From positions 744,001 to 808,000 of the forward strand of contig NZ_JONL01000001.1 in the NCBI RefSeq assembly GCF_000711735.1: a stretch of DNA of 64,000 nt. Direction: 5' to 3'. Below the pieces are notes generated by a model. The model saw nothing but the letters and a program-made list of their open reading frames with translations, was not told where the DNA came from and did not search any database. Positions 8,904 through 18,060 of this stretch are shown here, one piece after another (the first letter of the stretch is position 1; each line of letters opens with the position of its first letter). The stretch is from Maridesulfovibrio frigidus DSM 17176 (GTDB lineage Bacteria > Desulfobacterota > Desulfovibrionia > Desulfovibrionales > Desulfovibrionaceae). A program made the position numbers and the translations under genes.

Positions 8904-9225
8904 AAACTTGTAGGCGCCAATACTGATAACAGCGTCTTTTACACCTTCCTCAGAGAATCAATCCCTGACCTTGATACCCTAAAGAGCTCCATCATTAAGT
9001 CTTTCCGTCAGACAAAAATTCCATACATATAGACACCCTGCTTTTTCAATTTGCAAAAAGCGTGGATATATTCATGGAGAACATTATGAGAGCCAGGAGT
9101 GTGGACAAGATTCCGAAGTTTATACTCGGATAGTCGGTTATTACAGACCTATTAAGAGGTGGAATGAAGGGAAAAAGGCCGATTATAAAGACTGTATTGA
9201 GTACAACTTTTTTTGCAATTCTTAA
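8904..9225 (+). pseudogene. nrdD: Remnant of anaerobic ribonucleoside-triphosphate reductase, C-terminal end
   Basis: Two frames translate into adjacent parts of an NrdD C terminus. From 8904, KLVGANTDNSVFYTFLRES followed by IPDLDTLKSSI and TKIPYI, then a TAG stop. A second frame, after a change near a T run at about 9037-9042, reads SICKKRGYIHGEHYE, then QDSEVYTRIVGYYRPIKRWN and GKKADYKD, ending at TAA 9223-9225. In intact NrdD the segment IPYIT..TPTFSIC joins these two. Here it is broken by a stop, a short loss and one extra base. One zinc-site Cys is missing as well: the usual CPxHGY reads CKKRGY. No catalytic N-terminal part is present. The remnant begins two bases after nrdG. Confidence 0.8.
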
Positions 9226-9448
9226 CCTACCAGTATAGATTCAATAGCCAGTAAAATAGGTGCCTTAGGCTTTTATTTTACATATATGCGGCCATACAAT
9301 TCATTATGGAAGTAATCATCAATAAATCATTTTTATTGATTATAAATTTTTTATCTTTTATACTGTAGCTGATTCGCCGAAGAAATTTTACCTCATATTT
9401 TTCGTAGAGTCGTGTTTTGCAAGAAGTTAGTCACCAAGTGGAGTTTAT

Positions 9449-9826
9449 ATGCGCATTTTAGTTGTAGACGACGAGCAAATGGTCAGGGAAAATTTAGTCG
9501 ATTATCTTGAAGATGAAGGGCTTGACGTAATTTCCGTTGGAAGCGCAGAAGAAGCTATTACGCTTATGATGACAGAAAAAGCAGAAGTTGCAATTGTTGA
9601 TATGCGGCTCCCTGTTATGCATGGGAACGACCTCATCATCAAATTGAAAGAACTTCGTCCTGAGATGGATTTTATCATCCACACAGGATCGGTAGATTAT
9701 GCAGTCCCTCCTGATGTAAGAAATCTTGGGATATCATCGGATAATGTACTACTTAAACCTGTTGCGGACATGAACATATTCATTCAGAAAATAAAATCAC
9801 TTTTCGGAAGCAAATATAGCATCTAA
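9449..9826 (+). CDS. Single-domain response regulator (CheY-like receiver)
   Basis: A 125-residue receiver domain with no output domain. The phosphorylation site is D51 in AIVDMRLP. The acidic pair D7-D8 (VVDDE), T79 in IIHTGS and K103 in VLLKPV complete the standard active site. Single-domain receivers work by protein contact, for example on a flagellar motor or a kinase. The gene has a good ribosome site (GTGGAG before ATG) and is convergent with cheR, with a hairpin between them. The long AT-rich lead before it probably holds its promoter. No kinase lies nearby, so its partner is unknown. Confidence 0.92.
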   Translation: MRILVVDDEQMVRENLVDYLEDEGLDVISVGSAEEAITLMMTEKAEVAIVDMRLPVMHGNDLIIKLKELRPEMDFIIHTGSVDYAVPPDVRNLGISSDNVLLKPVADMNIFIQKIKSLFGSKYSI

Positions 9827-9840
9827 GATTGATGCTATAT
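9814..9840. repeat. Inverted repeat at end of receiver gene
   Basis: ATATAGCAT at 9814-9822 pairs perfectly with ATGCTATAT at 9832-9840 across a nine-base loop that contains the receiver gene's stop codon. It has no T tract. It could act as a weak terminator or mRNA 3' end stabiliser between the convergent genes. Confidence 0.45.
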
Positions 9841-9846
9841 TGGTTG

Positions 9847-10794
9847 CTAAGAAATACTTCCACCTAGCAAGGCGACTCTGCCACTGACAACTCCACTGCG
9901 TTTAGAACGCCCACTCTCGTTTTTAATCTTGATTGGCTTTCTTATTTTATCCTTAGCGCGAAAGTTATTTTTCTTCCGGTACAGTATTACAAGCCCTTCG
10001 CGCACAGAAACAAAACGATCTGTTTGTCCCGCAAGCGTTTCAGTCGCGCCGAGAAGTAAATGCCCTTTATCAGGCAACAACTCGTGAATTCTATGAACTA
10101 TTTTAAATTTGGTTTTCTCATCAAAATAAATCAAAACATTTCTGCATAGAACAAAATCAAATTTACCAAGCGCTCCAAAAGAATCAAGTAAATTCAGCTT
10201 TTGAAATGTAACCAACGACTTTACAGATTCACTCACTTTCCACAAAGAGCCCTTCTCCTTAAAATACTTTCCATATTGAGCTGGTAAACCCCGTGATATT
10301 TCGAGTTCTGAAAATTCTCCCTTGCGAGCTTGTTCAATGACATGCTTCGAAATATCAGTTGCAATTATATCGAAATCCTCAAGACTAGTGTTTTTACATT
10401 CGCAAGAATTCACAAGATCATGAATGATCATGGAAAGTGTATATGGCTCTTGTCCAGTCGATGAGGCTGCACACCAAATCCTAATCTTTCTGTTAGGCTT
10501 TTTATTTTTAACAAGGAGGGGAATAACTGTTTTGCGAATTGCATTAAACGGGTGGTTGTCTCTAAAAAAACTGGTCTCGTGAGTACTTATCGCAGAAATA
10601 ACTTCTTCGCGCAAAGATTCGTTCCCGCTACGAAGCGCATTGTAAAATTCCGTCCACGATTTACACCCTTTCTCTATCAAAAGATGCTTTAATCTATGAA
10701 CGATAAGGTACTCTTTGCCTTCTCCAATGATAAGCCCACATAGTCCATAGATGTGCTTTCTGAGCAAATTAAATTCGGTGTTGCTAATATTCAT
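9847..10794 (-). CDS. cheR: CheR-family protein-glutamate methyltransferase
   Basis: A 315-residue protein. The N-terminal 75 residues form the helical CheR N domain (FNLLRKHIYGLCGLIIGEGK). A SAM-dependent methyltransferase domain follows with IRIWCAASSTGQEPYTLSM (motif I region), DIIATDISKHVIEQARKG, and the characteristic FDFVLCRNVLIYFD. CheR adds methyl groups from SAM to glutamates of chemoreceptors, resetting their sensitivity. The start at 10794 is preferred because GGAG lies six bases before it; the ORF extends nine codons further. Three chemoreceptors lie elsewhere in the window but no cheB, cheW or cheA is adjacent, so which array it serves is unknown. Confidence 0.9.
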   Translation of the reverse strand: MNISNTEFNLLRKHIYGLCGLIIGEGKEYLIVHRLKHLLIEKGCKSWTEFYNALRSGNESLREEVISAISTHETSFFRDNHPFNAIRKTVIPLLVKNKKPNRKIRIWCAASSTGQEPYTLSMIIHDLVNSCECKNTSLEDFDIIATDISKHVIEQARKGEFSELEISRGLPAQYGKYFKEKGSLWKVSESVKSLVTFQKLNLLDSFGALGKFDFVLCRNVLIYFDEKTKFKIVHRIHELLPDKGHLLLGATETLAGQTDRFVSVREGLVILYRKKNNFRAKDKIRKPIKIKNESGRSKRSGVVSGRVALLGGSIS

Positions 10795-10891
10795 ACAAGC
10801 TCCATAAAACTTAACATTCAAAAATCACACTTCATATTGACTCTATAAAACTAAGATCAACCATCTGATTATATAAGATTTTAAAAAGATA

Positions 10892-12142
10892 CTATTCTTT
10901 ACTTAGCACCACGAGTTCATTGGCCCACTGCATCGCAGCCAGATGGTTCTGAGCAGTAGCAAGAGGCGAGAGATGCTGTTCTTCAATTATCGAGCTGACT
11001 ACTTCCCAGTTAGCTTTTTCAAAGGCAACAACAAGCTCAAGCCAAATCGAGGCATCACTCTCTTTTCCACAAAGAGCAGACATCAAATTATCCTCGATTG
11101 GCAATTCTTTAAGAAGGGCCGTCATGGGTTTACCTAGAAGAACGTCTAGAAGGGAAAACAATCCAAGCAAAAACATAGATTCAGAAGGTAAACTTACCTT
11201 CTCAACATCAAGAGCAAGAAGTTCTAAAAATTTTGCTCTTTTGATAGAGAGAAAAGCCAATTCGCTGCCAGCAGGGCCACTGCTCAAATCGGATAAAAGG
11301 ATAACTCTAAGCCAACCAGCAAGCTTTCTATAGCCAATTAAGGCAACAGCCTGCTTTATAGACTTTACAACATTGGGTAAACCAAAAGAGGGGGAATTCA
11401 TGAATCGCAGCAAGCGATAACTTATTGAAACATCAGAATTAATAGCCTTAGCCAAATCTTCGACATTGAAATCAGAACCACTAATGGACCTGAGCAGCCG
11501 CATCTTGTTCAAATTGTTCGAGGACATCTTTTTGCCTGGAATTATTTCCGGGCGACTAAAAAAGAAACCCTGAAAAAGATCGAATCCAAGATCAAGACAT
11601 CGAACAAACATCTCATTATCTTCAACTTTTTCGGCCAATAAAATGGATTTGTATTTAGACAGAGAACTAACTATTCTTTCTAAGTCCTCAACAGGTAATT
11701 CAAGACAATCAACTTTAATAATGTCTGCTATTTCAAGAAATTTTTCAAATCCCTCCTGCCCAATGTAATCATCCAAAGCAAGAGTGTACCCTTGATCTTT
11801 GAGGAGTGTAAGAGCCTCAATCACTTCCGGGTCCGGATCAACATTTTCGAGGATTTCGATTACACACACTTCAGTAGGGAGCAGATCAGCAGCATCACTT
11901 AAAATCATGTTACGCGGGAAATTTACCAAGAGGCGTTGACCGTGCACCAAATCTTCCTGAATCAAACCGAAGCCGTCAGCAATAACCTGAGAAGTTGCAG
12001 CGTCTTCGTTGCTGACATCCGCAGTCATGCTGCGCTCAGAATTACGAAACAGCAATTCGTAGCCCCAAATAGCTCGTTCTCTTGTAAAAACGGGCTGCCT
12101 GGCCACAAAAAAAGATTCTAAAAAGACCTCAGAAGTGCTCAT
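10892..12142 (-). CDS. EAL and HDOD domain signalling protein
   Basis: A 416-residue protein. Residues 8-200 are an EAL-like domain (VARQPVFTRERAIWGYELLF, LALDDYIGQEG, DIIKVDCLEL). Residues 205-390 are an HDOD domain (LLRSISGSDFNVEDLAKAI, FMNSPSFGLP, AVALIGYRKLAGWL). The position of the EAL Glu-Ala-Leu reads E-L-L, and several metal-site acidic residues are absent, as is usual in this YuxH/CdgJ-type family. It therefore probably does not hydrolyse c-di-GMP and acts by protein contact. Family members influence motility and biofilm. It lies downstream of no obvious partner and shares orientation with cheR, about 100 bp away; the two may be co-transcribed. Confidence 0.88.
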   Translation of the reverse strand: MSTSEVFLESFFVARQPVFTRERAIWGYELLFRNSERSMTADVSNEDAATSQVIADGFGLIQEDLVHGQRLLVNFPRNMILSDAADLLPTEVCVIEILENVDPDPEVIEALTLLKDQGYTLALDDYIGQEGFEKFLEIADIIKVDCLELPVEDLERIVSSLSKYKSILLAEKVEDNEMFVRCLDLGFDLFQGFFFSRPEIIPGKKMSSNNLNKMRLLRSISGSDFNVEDLAKAINSDVSISYRLLRFMNSPSFGLPNVVKSIKQAVALIGYRKLAGWLRVILLSDLSSGPAGSELAFLSIKRAKFLELLALDVEKVSLPSESMFLLGLFSLLDVLLGKPMTALLKELPIEDNLMSALCGKESDASIWLELVVAFEKANWEVVSSIIEEQHLSPLATAQNHLAAMQWANELVVLSKE

Positions 12143-12265
12143 CTACATGTCCTGTTGTTATCTTATATCCGTATCAGTAATTAGGATATAATATACCTCA
12201 TGGACATCATTGAATCAACAGCCAATGATATAAAATAACAAAAGAACTTAAATTTTAAATTAAAT

Positions 12266-13321
12266 TTACGGCATTAAAGGTGCTAAATTAAGCCCCTTAC
12301 CTTCATCCATACCCAGCATAAGATTCGCGTTCGCGACAGCCTGTCCAGAAGCGCCCCTACAAACATTATCTATTGCAGTAACAATAATCAGGCGATTTGT
12401 TCTAGGATCAACAACCAAACCTACATCGCAAAACATCGTCCCACGCACCCAGCGGGTTTCAGGAAGTTTACCTTCTGGTAAAACTCTGATCCACTTCTCA
12501 GCACCATATGCTTTTTCATAAGCAGCGCGGATATCCTGAGCAGTTACTCCATCCTTAAGTTTGGTGTAGATGGTAGAGAGTATTCCACGATTTATAGGCA
12601 ACAGATGAGTATTAAATGAAACAGTTATATCTTCATCAGCAACTACAGAAAGTTCTTGTTCAATCTCAGGGGTATGCCTGTGTCCACCAAGTCCGTAGGC
12701 CTTAAAGGAATCAGACACTTCGCAGAAAAGAGTTCCGACAGCAGCTTTTTTGCCTGCTCCTGTAGTACCAGACTTTGAATCAATAACAATATCTTTAGTC
12801 TCAACTAACTTTTCGGAAATAGCAGGAGTCAATCCGACAATTGCAGAAGTTGGGTAACAACCCGGATTCGCAATTAAAGAAGCTCCTTTAATCTGGTCAC
12901 GATAAAATTCTGGAAGCCCGTAAACGGCTTTAGGAAGAAGGTCTTTACGGGTATGATCAACCTTGTACCATTCTTCATATGTTTCACGATCTCTAATCCT
13001 AAAATCAGCGCTGAGATCAACAACCTTAATGCCTTTATCGTAGAGCTTTCCACCGATATCCATGGCTGTTTTATGAGGAACGGCAAGAAATACAAGATTG
13101 CAAGATTTGGCTAATTCGTCCACATCAGGAGCTGTTATTTCAAGTTCTCCAAGATCCATTCCAAGCAGATAAGGATAGATATCAGATAGTTTTTTCCCAG
13201 CTTCCGCACGGGAAGTAACGCGAACTAGATTCATACCGTCATGCCCGCTCAAAATCCGGACTAATTCCATTCCTGTGTATCCTGTGACTCCAACAAGCCC
13301 GACGGGTATTCCAGCGTTCAT
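12266..13321 (-). CDS. argC: N-acetyl-gamma-glutamyl-phosphate reductase
   Basis: ArgC reduces N-acetylglutamyl phosphate to the semialdehyde with NADPH, the third step of arginine synthesis. The 351-residue protein begins with the dinucleotide-binding loop GLVGVTGYTGMELVR. The catalytic Cys is C155 in IANPGCYPTSA, and GLGGHRHTPEIEQEL holds the active-site His. The start at 13321 is supported by a strong GGAAGGG just upstream; the open frame reaches 13372 but the extra 17 residues do not fit the family. It is the last gene of a minus-strand run beginning with cbiR, separated from the DUF1844 gene by about 140 bp, so it may also have its own promoter. Confidence 0.96.
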   Translation of the reverse strand: MNAGIPVGLVGVTGYTGMELVRILSGHDGMNLVRVTSRAEAGKKLSDIYPYLLGMDLGELEITAPDVDELAKSCNLVFLAVPHKTAMDIGGKLYDKGIKVVDLSADFRIRDRETYEEWYKVDHTRKDLLPKAVYGLPEFYRDQIKGASLIANPGCYPTSAIVGLTPAISEKLVETKDIVIDSKSGTTGAGKKAAVGTLFCEVSDSFKAYGLGGHRHTPEIEQELSVVADEDITVSFNTHLLPINRGILSTIYTKLKDGVTAQDIRAAYEKAYGAEKWIRVLPEGKLPETRWVRGTMFCDVGLVVDPRTNRLIIVTAIDNVCRGASGQAVANANLMLGMDEGKGLNLAPLMP

Positions 13322-13459
13322 ATCTTCCCTTCCTTTAAATTCAATATAAATAAACTCCATCTGTGAAAACACAGTAAGGAGCTATTAAGTAACTACAAAA
13401 ACGTCTCACTTAATTAAAAGTATCCTCTATTTAATACCAATATTTAACATACTTAGATT

Positions 13460-13756
13460 CTATTTAGTCTTATCTACATACTTCATTCGAAGGCTGTATA
13501 GTAAATCACAAAGAAGTTTTTCTTCTTCACTTGTCATTCCATTTTTAATTTTATCCTGCAAGAGAGCAAGAATATCAATGGAATGCTTCGCAAGCGCAGG
13601 AGCAAATTCCATTTTTCCAGAGGAAGGATCAGCAACTTCGCCAAGATGAAACATGGCAGAAGAGCTGAGAGACATTACAAAAGTAGAAAAATTAACTTCA
13701 GGAATGGGCATATCTTTCATATCGCCCCCGCAACCACATTTATTTTCATCAGACAT
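13460..13756 (-). CDS. DUF1844 protein
   Basis: A 98-residue protein matching the DUF1844 family. After a Cys/Gly-containing lead (CGCGGDMKD), the core reads FSTFVMSLSSSAMFHLGEV, then LAKHSIDILALLQDKI, then a helix ending LLYSLRMKYV. The family is widespread in Deltaproteobacteria and other phyla and has no established function; members are usually small, helical and cytoplasmic. A good ribosome site (AAGGAGA) lies in the 12 bp between it and the polA stop, so it is translated from the polA transcript. The C-C-C cluster at residues 7-9 (CGCGG) might bind metal, but that is a guess. Confidence 0.88.
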   Translation of the reverse strand: MSDENKCGCGGDMKDMPIPEVNFSTFVMSLSSSAMFHLGEVADPSSGKMEFAPALAKHSIDILALLQDKIKNGMTSEEEKLLCDLLYSLRMKYVDKTK

Positions 13757-13768
13757 AACGGTCTCCTT

Positions 13769-16432
13769 TTAGTGGGCTTGAGCCCAGTTCTTACCCAGCC
13801 CCAAATCAACTTTAAGTGGGACCGCAAGTGAAGTAACAAGCTGCATATCTTCCTGTAAAAGCTTACCAATCTCTTCGATTGATTCCTCTGGACCCTCTAC
13901 AAGAAGTTCATCGTGTATCTGTAAAATAAGTCTGCCACCAAGATGCGCAATAGCTGAATTATCTGCAACTTTGATCATTGCCATCTTAATAATATCTGCA
14001 GCACTGCCCTGAATGACCGTATTAATAGCCTGTCTGCGCGCCTGAGATATTATTTGCGGATTGCCTGAATGCAGTTCCGGCATTAGCCTTCTGCGACCTG
14101 AAAGAGTGGTGACATAACCTTTATCTCGCCCTGTCTCAACCACAGAATCATAAAATTCTCTGAGCACACCAAGCTTTTCAAAATATTTTGCGATAAATTC
14201 TTTTGCCTCATTCAAACTTATACCAAGCTCTTGTGATAGCTTTTGTGGTCCCATACCGTAAATTAAGCCGAAGTTGATTGTCTTGGCATTTCCACGTTCA
14301 TCACGTGTGATGTCCGCTGGTTCCTTATCAAACAAAAGAGCTGCCGTGCGTGAATGAATATCTTCATCCTGTTCAAACGCAGAGACAAGAGTAGGATCAC
14401 CGGAAAAATGAGCTAGAACCCTAAGCTCCACCTGCGAATAATCGGCCGCAGCCAGACGCATTCCTTCTCCGGCAGTAAAACAAGCTCGCATACGCTTGCC
14501 CTGATCTCCGCGAATTGGAATATTCTGAAGATTTGGACCTGAGCTTGAAAGGCGTCCTGTTGCAGTTGCAAGCTGGTTGAAATTCGTATGAATCCGGCCA
14601 TCGCTTCCAACTAGTTTCGGAAGCGGTTCAAGATAAGTGGAGCGAAGTTTCTCCATTTTCCTGAACTCTAAAATATCTTTGATGATTTCATGCTGCCCCA
14701 TCAACTTTTCAAGGACAGAGTTTGCAGTTGAAAGCGCTCCTTTAGGAGTCTTCCCGCCAGGCTTAAGTCCAAGTTTGTCAAAAAGAACAGTACTCATTTG
14801 CTGGCTTGAGCGTATATTAAAAGGCTCTTCCGCCCTTTCGTGAATAGCCTTTGTAAGCTCCTCAATACGTGTACTTACCTCTTTCAAAAACTCTGCAAAT
14901 GATTCCAAATCAATAGAAATCCCTGCAGCTTCCATATCTGCCAGCACCGGGATGAGCGGAACTTCAAGTTCACTTACAAGCTGAGCAAGTCCGGCGGATT
15001 CAACCCTCGGAGCGAGAACATGCATTAAAGCAAGGGCGGCCATACCTTGCGCATCAGGATGAACCTCGTCAACAGCATCAGGTAGTTCATCTCCAGCATA
15101 AAGCATAGAGCGCAGTCTATCCCATTCGTAATTACGATCTTCAGGATTAAGTAAATATGCTGATAGACTTAAATCGTACCATTTAGATAAGGCTATCTGA
15201 CTCCACGCAGGGTCAGATCTTAGAAAAGATTTAACGTCCGCCACCGCAATTTTTGCTGCTGACTGGAGCGTGGAGACAAGATCCGCAATCGGCATTTTGC
15301 ATAACCACTCATCACCATCAACGCCTAAGTAAAAAGAATTGTCATCGCGCACAAGGCCGATGTCTTTACCTGATAAATCAGGAAGATCGGCGGCAGCCTG
15401 AGCTTTTTTAAATTCTAGACGAGTCTCGACTGTTACGGGCGTAGCGTCTCCAAATAGTGAGAACTGCCCGGCTTCAGGCTTCTTTGCCTTGGCCGTGGTA
15501 GCTTTTTCTTTAGGAACAGCCTTGCTTTCCGGAGTGGCGTTGCCATCAGGAAAGGCCGCATTGACGTCTCTGATCATTGAACGGAATTCATACGTTGTGA
15601 GATACTCAACAACATCTTTACGCTCAACAGGGGTGATTTTGAGGTCAGCAAGTTCAAGATCAGCGCAACTATTTGTGCGCAGCCTTGTAAGCTCCCTGTA
15701 CATGAACATGTTTTCCAGTTCGCCTTCCATCTTCTTTTTAATATTAGGCTGGAGGAACTTAAAATTATCGCGAATATCTTCAAGGGTCGGATATTTAGCC
15801 ATCAATTTTGTAGCAGTGACTTTACCAACACCCGGCACTCCCGGAATATTATCTGCAGAGTCTCCGATTAAGGCCTGAAAATCAGCCCACTGATTAGGCT
15901 CAAGACCTGTGGATTCTTTAAAATCAGCAAGAGAAGTAATTTTTTCAGCACGCCCTGCGGGATCCCACATAAAGACATTGTCATCAAGACACTGCTTAAG
16001 ATCTTTATCCGCGCCAAGAATGACAACGGGACGCTCTTTTTTATACCGCGCAGCAAGGGAAGCGATGATATCATCAGCCTCTTCACCACTTGAAACGATA
16101 AGCGGAACGCCCAAAGCTCTGATAGCTTCTTTGAGAGGCTCTACCTGAACCCGCAAGTCATCGGGCATGGGCGGACGCTGGGCTTTATATTTATCAAAAA
16201 GCTCATGCCGAAAATTCTTACCCTTACCATCAAGCATAAAGACTAAATATTCGGGTTTTTCTTCTTTGAGAACTTTTAAAAGCACCCGTAAGACGATGTA
16301 TAAAGCGTTGGTAGGAAAGCCATCGGACCGTTTGAGGTCAGGATATGCGTGGAATCCGCGATAAAAAAAAGCGGAGCCGTCTATAAGATACAAAGGACTT
16401 TTTTCAAAGTTCAATTTTTCGCTGAGTGACAT
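13769..16432 (-). CDS. polA: DNA polymerase I
   Basis: An 887-residue enzyme that fills gaps and removes RNA primers in repair and lagging-strand synthesis. Residues 10-290 form the 5'-3' exonuclease (LYLIDGSAFFYRGFHA, GADKDLKQ, GDSADNIPGVPGVGKVTA). The middle region (about 330-500) sits where the 3'-5' exonuclease would be but lacks its DxE motif, reading DIGLVRDDNSFYLGV, so proofreading is probably absent. The polymerase domain fills the rest: motif A AADYSQVELRVLAHFSGD, motif B AKTINFGLIYGMG and motif C LQIHDELLVEGPE. An Ala/Lys-rich linker (about 300-325) separates exonuclease and middle region. It lies about 50 bp downstream of a DHH phosphoesterase gene and 12 bp upstream of DUF1844. 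Confidence 0.97.
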   Translation of the reverse strand: MSLSEKLNFEKSPLYLIDGSAFFYRGFHAYPDLKRSDGFPTNALYIVLRVLLKVLKEEKPEYLVFMLDGKGKNFRHELFDKYKAQRPPMPDDLRVQVEPLKEAIRALGVPLIVSSGEEADDIIASLAARYKKERPVVILGADKDLKQCLDDNVFMWDPAGRAEKITSLADFKESTGLEPNQWADFQALIGDSADNIPGVPGVGKVTATKLMAKYPTLEDIRDNFKFLQPNIKKKMEGELENMFMYRELTRLRTNSCADLELADLKITPVERKDVVEYLTTYEFRSMIRDVNAAFPDGNATPESKAVPKEKATTAKAKKPEAGQFSLFGDATPVTVETRLEFKKAQAAADLPDLSGKDIGLVRDDNSFYLGVDGDEWLCKMPIADLVSTLQSAAKIAVADVKSFLRSDPAWSQIALSKWYDLSLSAYLLNPEDRNYEWDRLRSMLYAGDELPDAVDEVHPDAQGMAALALMHVLAPRVESAGLAQLVSELEVPLIPVLADMEAAGISIDLESFAEFLKEVSTRIEELTKAIHERAEEPFNIRSSQQMSTVLFDKLGLKPGGKTPKGALSTANSVLEKLMGQHEIIKDILEFRKMEKLRSTYLEPLPKLVGSDGRIHTNFNQLATATGRLSSSGPNLQNIPIRGDQGKRMRACFTAGEGMRLAAADYSQVELRVLAHFSGDPTLVSAFEQDEDIHSRTAALLFDKEPADITRDERGNAKTINFGLIYGMGPQKLSQELGISLNEAKEFIAKYFEKLGVLREFYDSVVETGRDKGYVTTLSGRRRLMPELHSGNPQIISQARRQAINTVIQGSAADIIKMAMIKVADNSAIAHLGGRLILQIHDELLVEGPEESIEEIGKLLQEDMQLVTSLAVPLKVDLGLGKNWAQAH

Positions 16433-16481
16433 TTATGGCCTTTAGGGATTTGTTCCTAGAAATTACTAAAAATAGATAAAA

Positions 16482-17477
16482 CTAAACACGTGAAATGGCT
16501 CGACGTTTGCCCTTTGTGAGTTTTTTTATCACAAAACCTTCAGGGTCAGCGCCATCGAGTGCCTTAAGTGGAATTTCAGCTCTTGCAGCGGCAGTATGTC
16601 CACCCGCTGATCCAATCTCACTGAATAAAGAACTGGCCATGTTGCCCATATCTTTGCGCAAACCATCCCCTCTGAAAATTACCACGAGGGTATCATCGTA
16701 GATGCCGGAAACAACATCCCACGAAACATCATGGACACGCATAAAAAAGTCCGCAAGAATAACCAGAGTATCGGGATTTTCCACTTTACCGAGATGTGAA
16801 TAAAGACCGGGACCAATCCTGCGCAGATTGTAAAATGCCCGGGAGAAATATTTGAGCCAATCAGGATGAATTTCACTTCGCATGATGCGTTTTATGATAT
16901 CCATATCAGCATATTTAGTTAAATATCTAAACGCCTTGATGTCAGCATCAATAAAGGGGCGCTCAAAACTCTGAGTATCTGTTTTGATACCGTAAGCCAA
17001 TGCTGTAGCAAGCAGTTTTGCTGGGCGGATCTTCATATTATAAAGATACTCGGTCATCATGGCACTGTTAGAGCCATACTCTGGACGGATGTCTGAATAT
17101 TCTGCCTCGGTATAAGGCTCTGCAGCGAATGGGTGGTGATCAATTATCACCGAAAATTTAATATGTGCAAAATCAGGATGGTGATGCGGCTGGGAATCTA
17201 CGATTGCGAATTTGTCATACTGTGCAAGCAAAGTCGGGATGACTCTACGGGCAGGAATACGCAAATAATGAATCATGGCCAGGTTATCAAGCCGTTTAAC
17301 TTCGTTAATATGTGCAATCCCAACTTCTTGAACCTTACGCCCCATGATACGCTTAAGCGCCATGGCAGAGGCCAGAGAATCCGGATCCGCGTTAATAATT
17401 ATTAGCCAGCGCTCTTCTTTTTTAAAAAGTGCAAGCAGTTCCTGAAGCTCTTCATCAAATTTTTTAAAATAAGCCAT
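16482..17477 (-). CDS. DHH/DHHA1 family phosphoesterase
   Basis: A 331-residue protein with the motifs of the DHH superfamily: IIINADPDSLASAMALKR (motif I), FAIVDSQPHHHPD (motif II), VIIDHHPF (the DHH motif) and, near the C terminus, GSAGGHTAAARAEIP, the DHHA1 substrate-binding signature. Such enzymes use Mn2+ to cleave short nucleic acids or cyclic dinucleotides (NrnA, RecJ, GdpP relatives). Length and domain order resemble NrnA-like nanoRNases, but substrate cannot be decided. It starts two bases after the cobU stop and precedes polA by about 50 bp, so it is clearly co-transcribed with both. A role in nucleic-acid turnover would fit polA; cobamide processing by analogy with the upstream genes is also possible. 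Confidence 0.87.
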   Translation of the reverse strand: MAYFKKFDEELQELLALFKKEERWLIIINADPDSLASAMALKRIMGRKVQEVGIAHINEVKRLDNLAMIHYLRIPARRVIPTLLAQYDKFAIVDSQPHHHPDFAHIKFSVIIDHHPFAAEPYTEAEYSDIRPEYGSNSAMMTEYLYNMKIRPAKLLATALAYGIKTDTQSFERPFIDADIKAFRYLTKYADMDIIKRIMRSEIHPDWLKYFSRAFYNLRRIGPGLYSHLGKVENPDTLVILADFFMRVHDVSWDVVSGIYDDTLVVIFRGDGLRKDMGNMASSLFSEIGSAGGHTAAARAEIPLKALDGADPEGFVIKKLTKGKRRAISRV

Positions 17478-17479
17478 AA

Positions 17480-17986
17480 TTATTTCTTCAGGGTCAAAGG
17501 CAACCCAGCAGCCACAAGATAAGCCTCATCGGCAATTGCAGCAATTCTACGGTTAAGTCCGCCGAGTCCTCGAACAAACTCACGGACTTCACGTGACATT
17601 GCGAGAGGCCCGAGCCCAACTTCGCAAGACACTAAAACAACATCCGGCCCTTCCCATTCAGATAGAAGCCGAACAACCTCCCCGACCATTTGCTCTCCAT
17701 TCGATTGCTCGAAACAGGAGAACATCCAGAAATCTAAACTGTCCACCAACAGATGATTGTATTCCTTCCTAGCCCTAACGAGAACCTGATGCAAGTCTGA
17801 TCCGGCCTCAAAAACAGGAATAGCGGGGTCACGCTCCCGACGATGATCCATAATTTGCTTACGGAAGGCCATATCTCGGGCTTTTCCAGTCGCTATGAAA
17901 CATTTCTTGCCGGAATATTTTGAAAAAATTTCGAGAGCGTAATCGGACTTCCCCGACTTATTGCCCCCAATTATAAATGTAATCAA
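17480..17986 (-). CDS. cobU: Adenosylcobinamide kinase / adenosylcobinamide-phosphate guanylyltransferase
   Basis: CobU phosphorylates adenosylcobinamide and then attaches GMP, activating it for attachment of the lower ligand of the cobamide. The 168-residue protein starts with FIIGGNKSGKSDYALEIF, in which GGNKSGKS (residues 7-14) is the P-loop. KKCFIATGKARD and the segment QIMDHRRERDP follow; its His is the expected guanylylated residue. VLVSCEVGLGPLAM and the C-terminal GLNRRIAAIADEAYLVAAGLPL complete the family pattern. It is slightly shorter than most CobU proteins (170-190). Its neighbour upstream is a CbiR-like gene, consistent with cobamide salvage; cobS, cobT and cobC are not in view. 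Confidence 0.93.
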   Translation of the reverse strand: MITFIIGGNKSGKSDYALEIFSKYSGKKCFIATGKARDMAFRKQIMDHRRERDPAIPVFEAGSDLHQVLVRARKEYNHLLVDSLDFWMFSCFEQSNGEQMVGEVVRLLSEWEGPDVVLVSCEVGLGPLAMSREVREFVRGLGGLNRRIAAIADEAYLVAAGLPLTLKK

Positions 17987-18060
17987 AAAACTCTCCTATC
18001 CCCATACTCTATTTATAACAGTGACTGCAACCACAAGCGTAAGTCAGTAAACACTTACCC

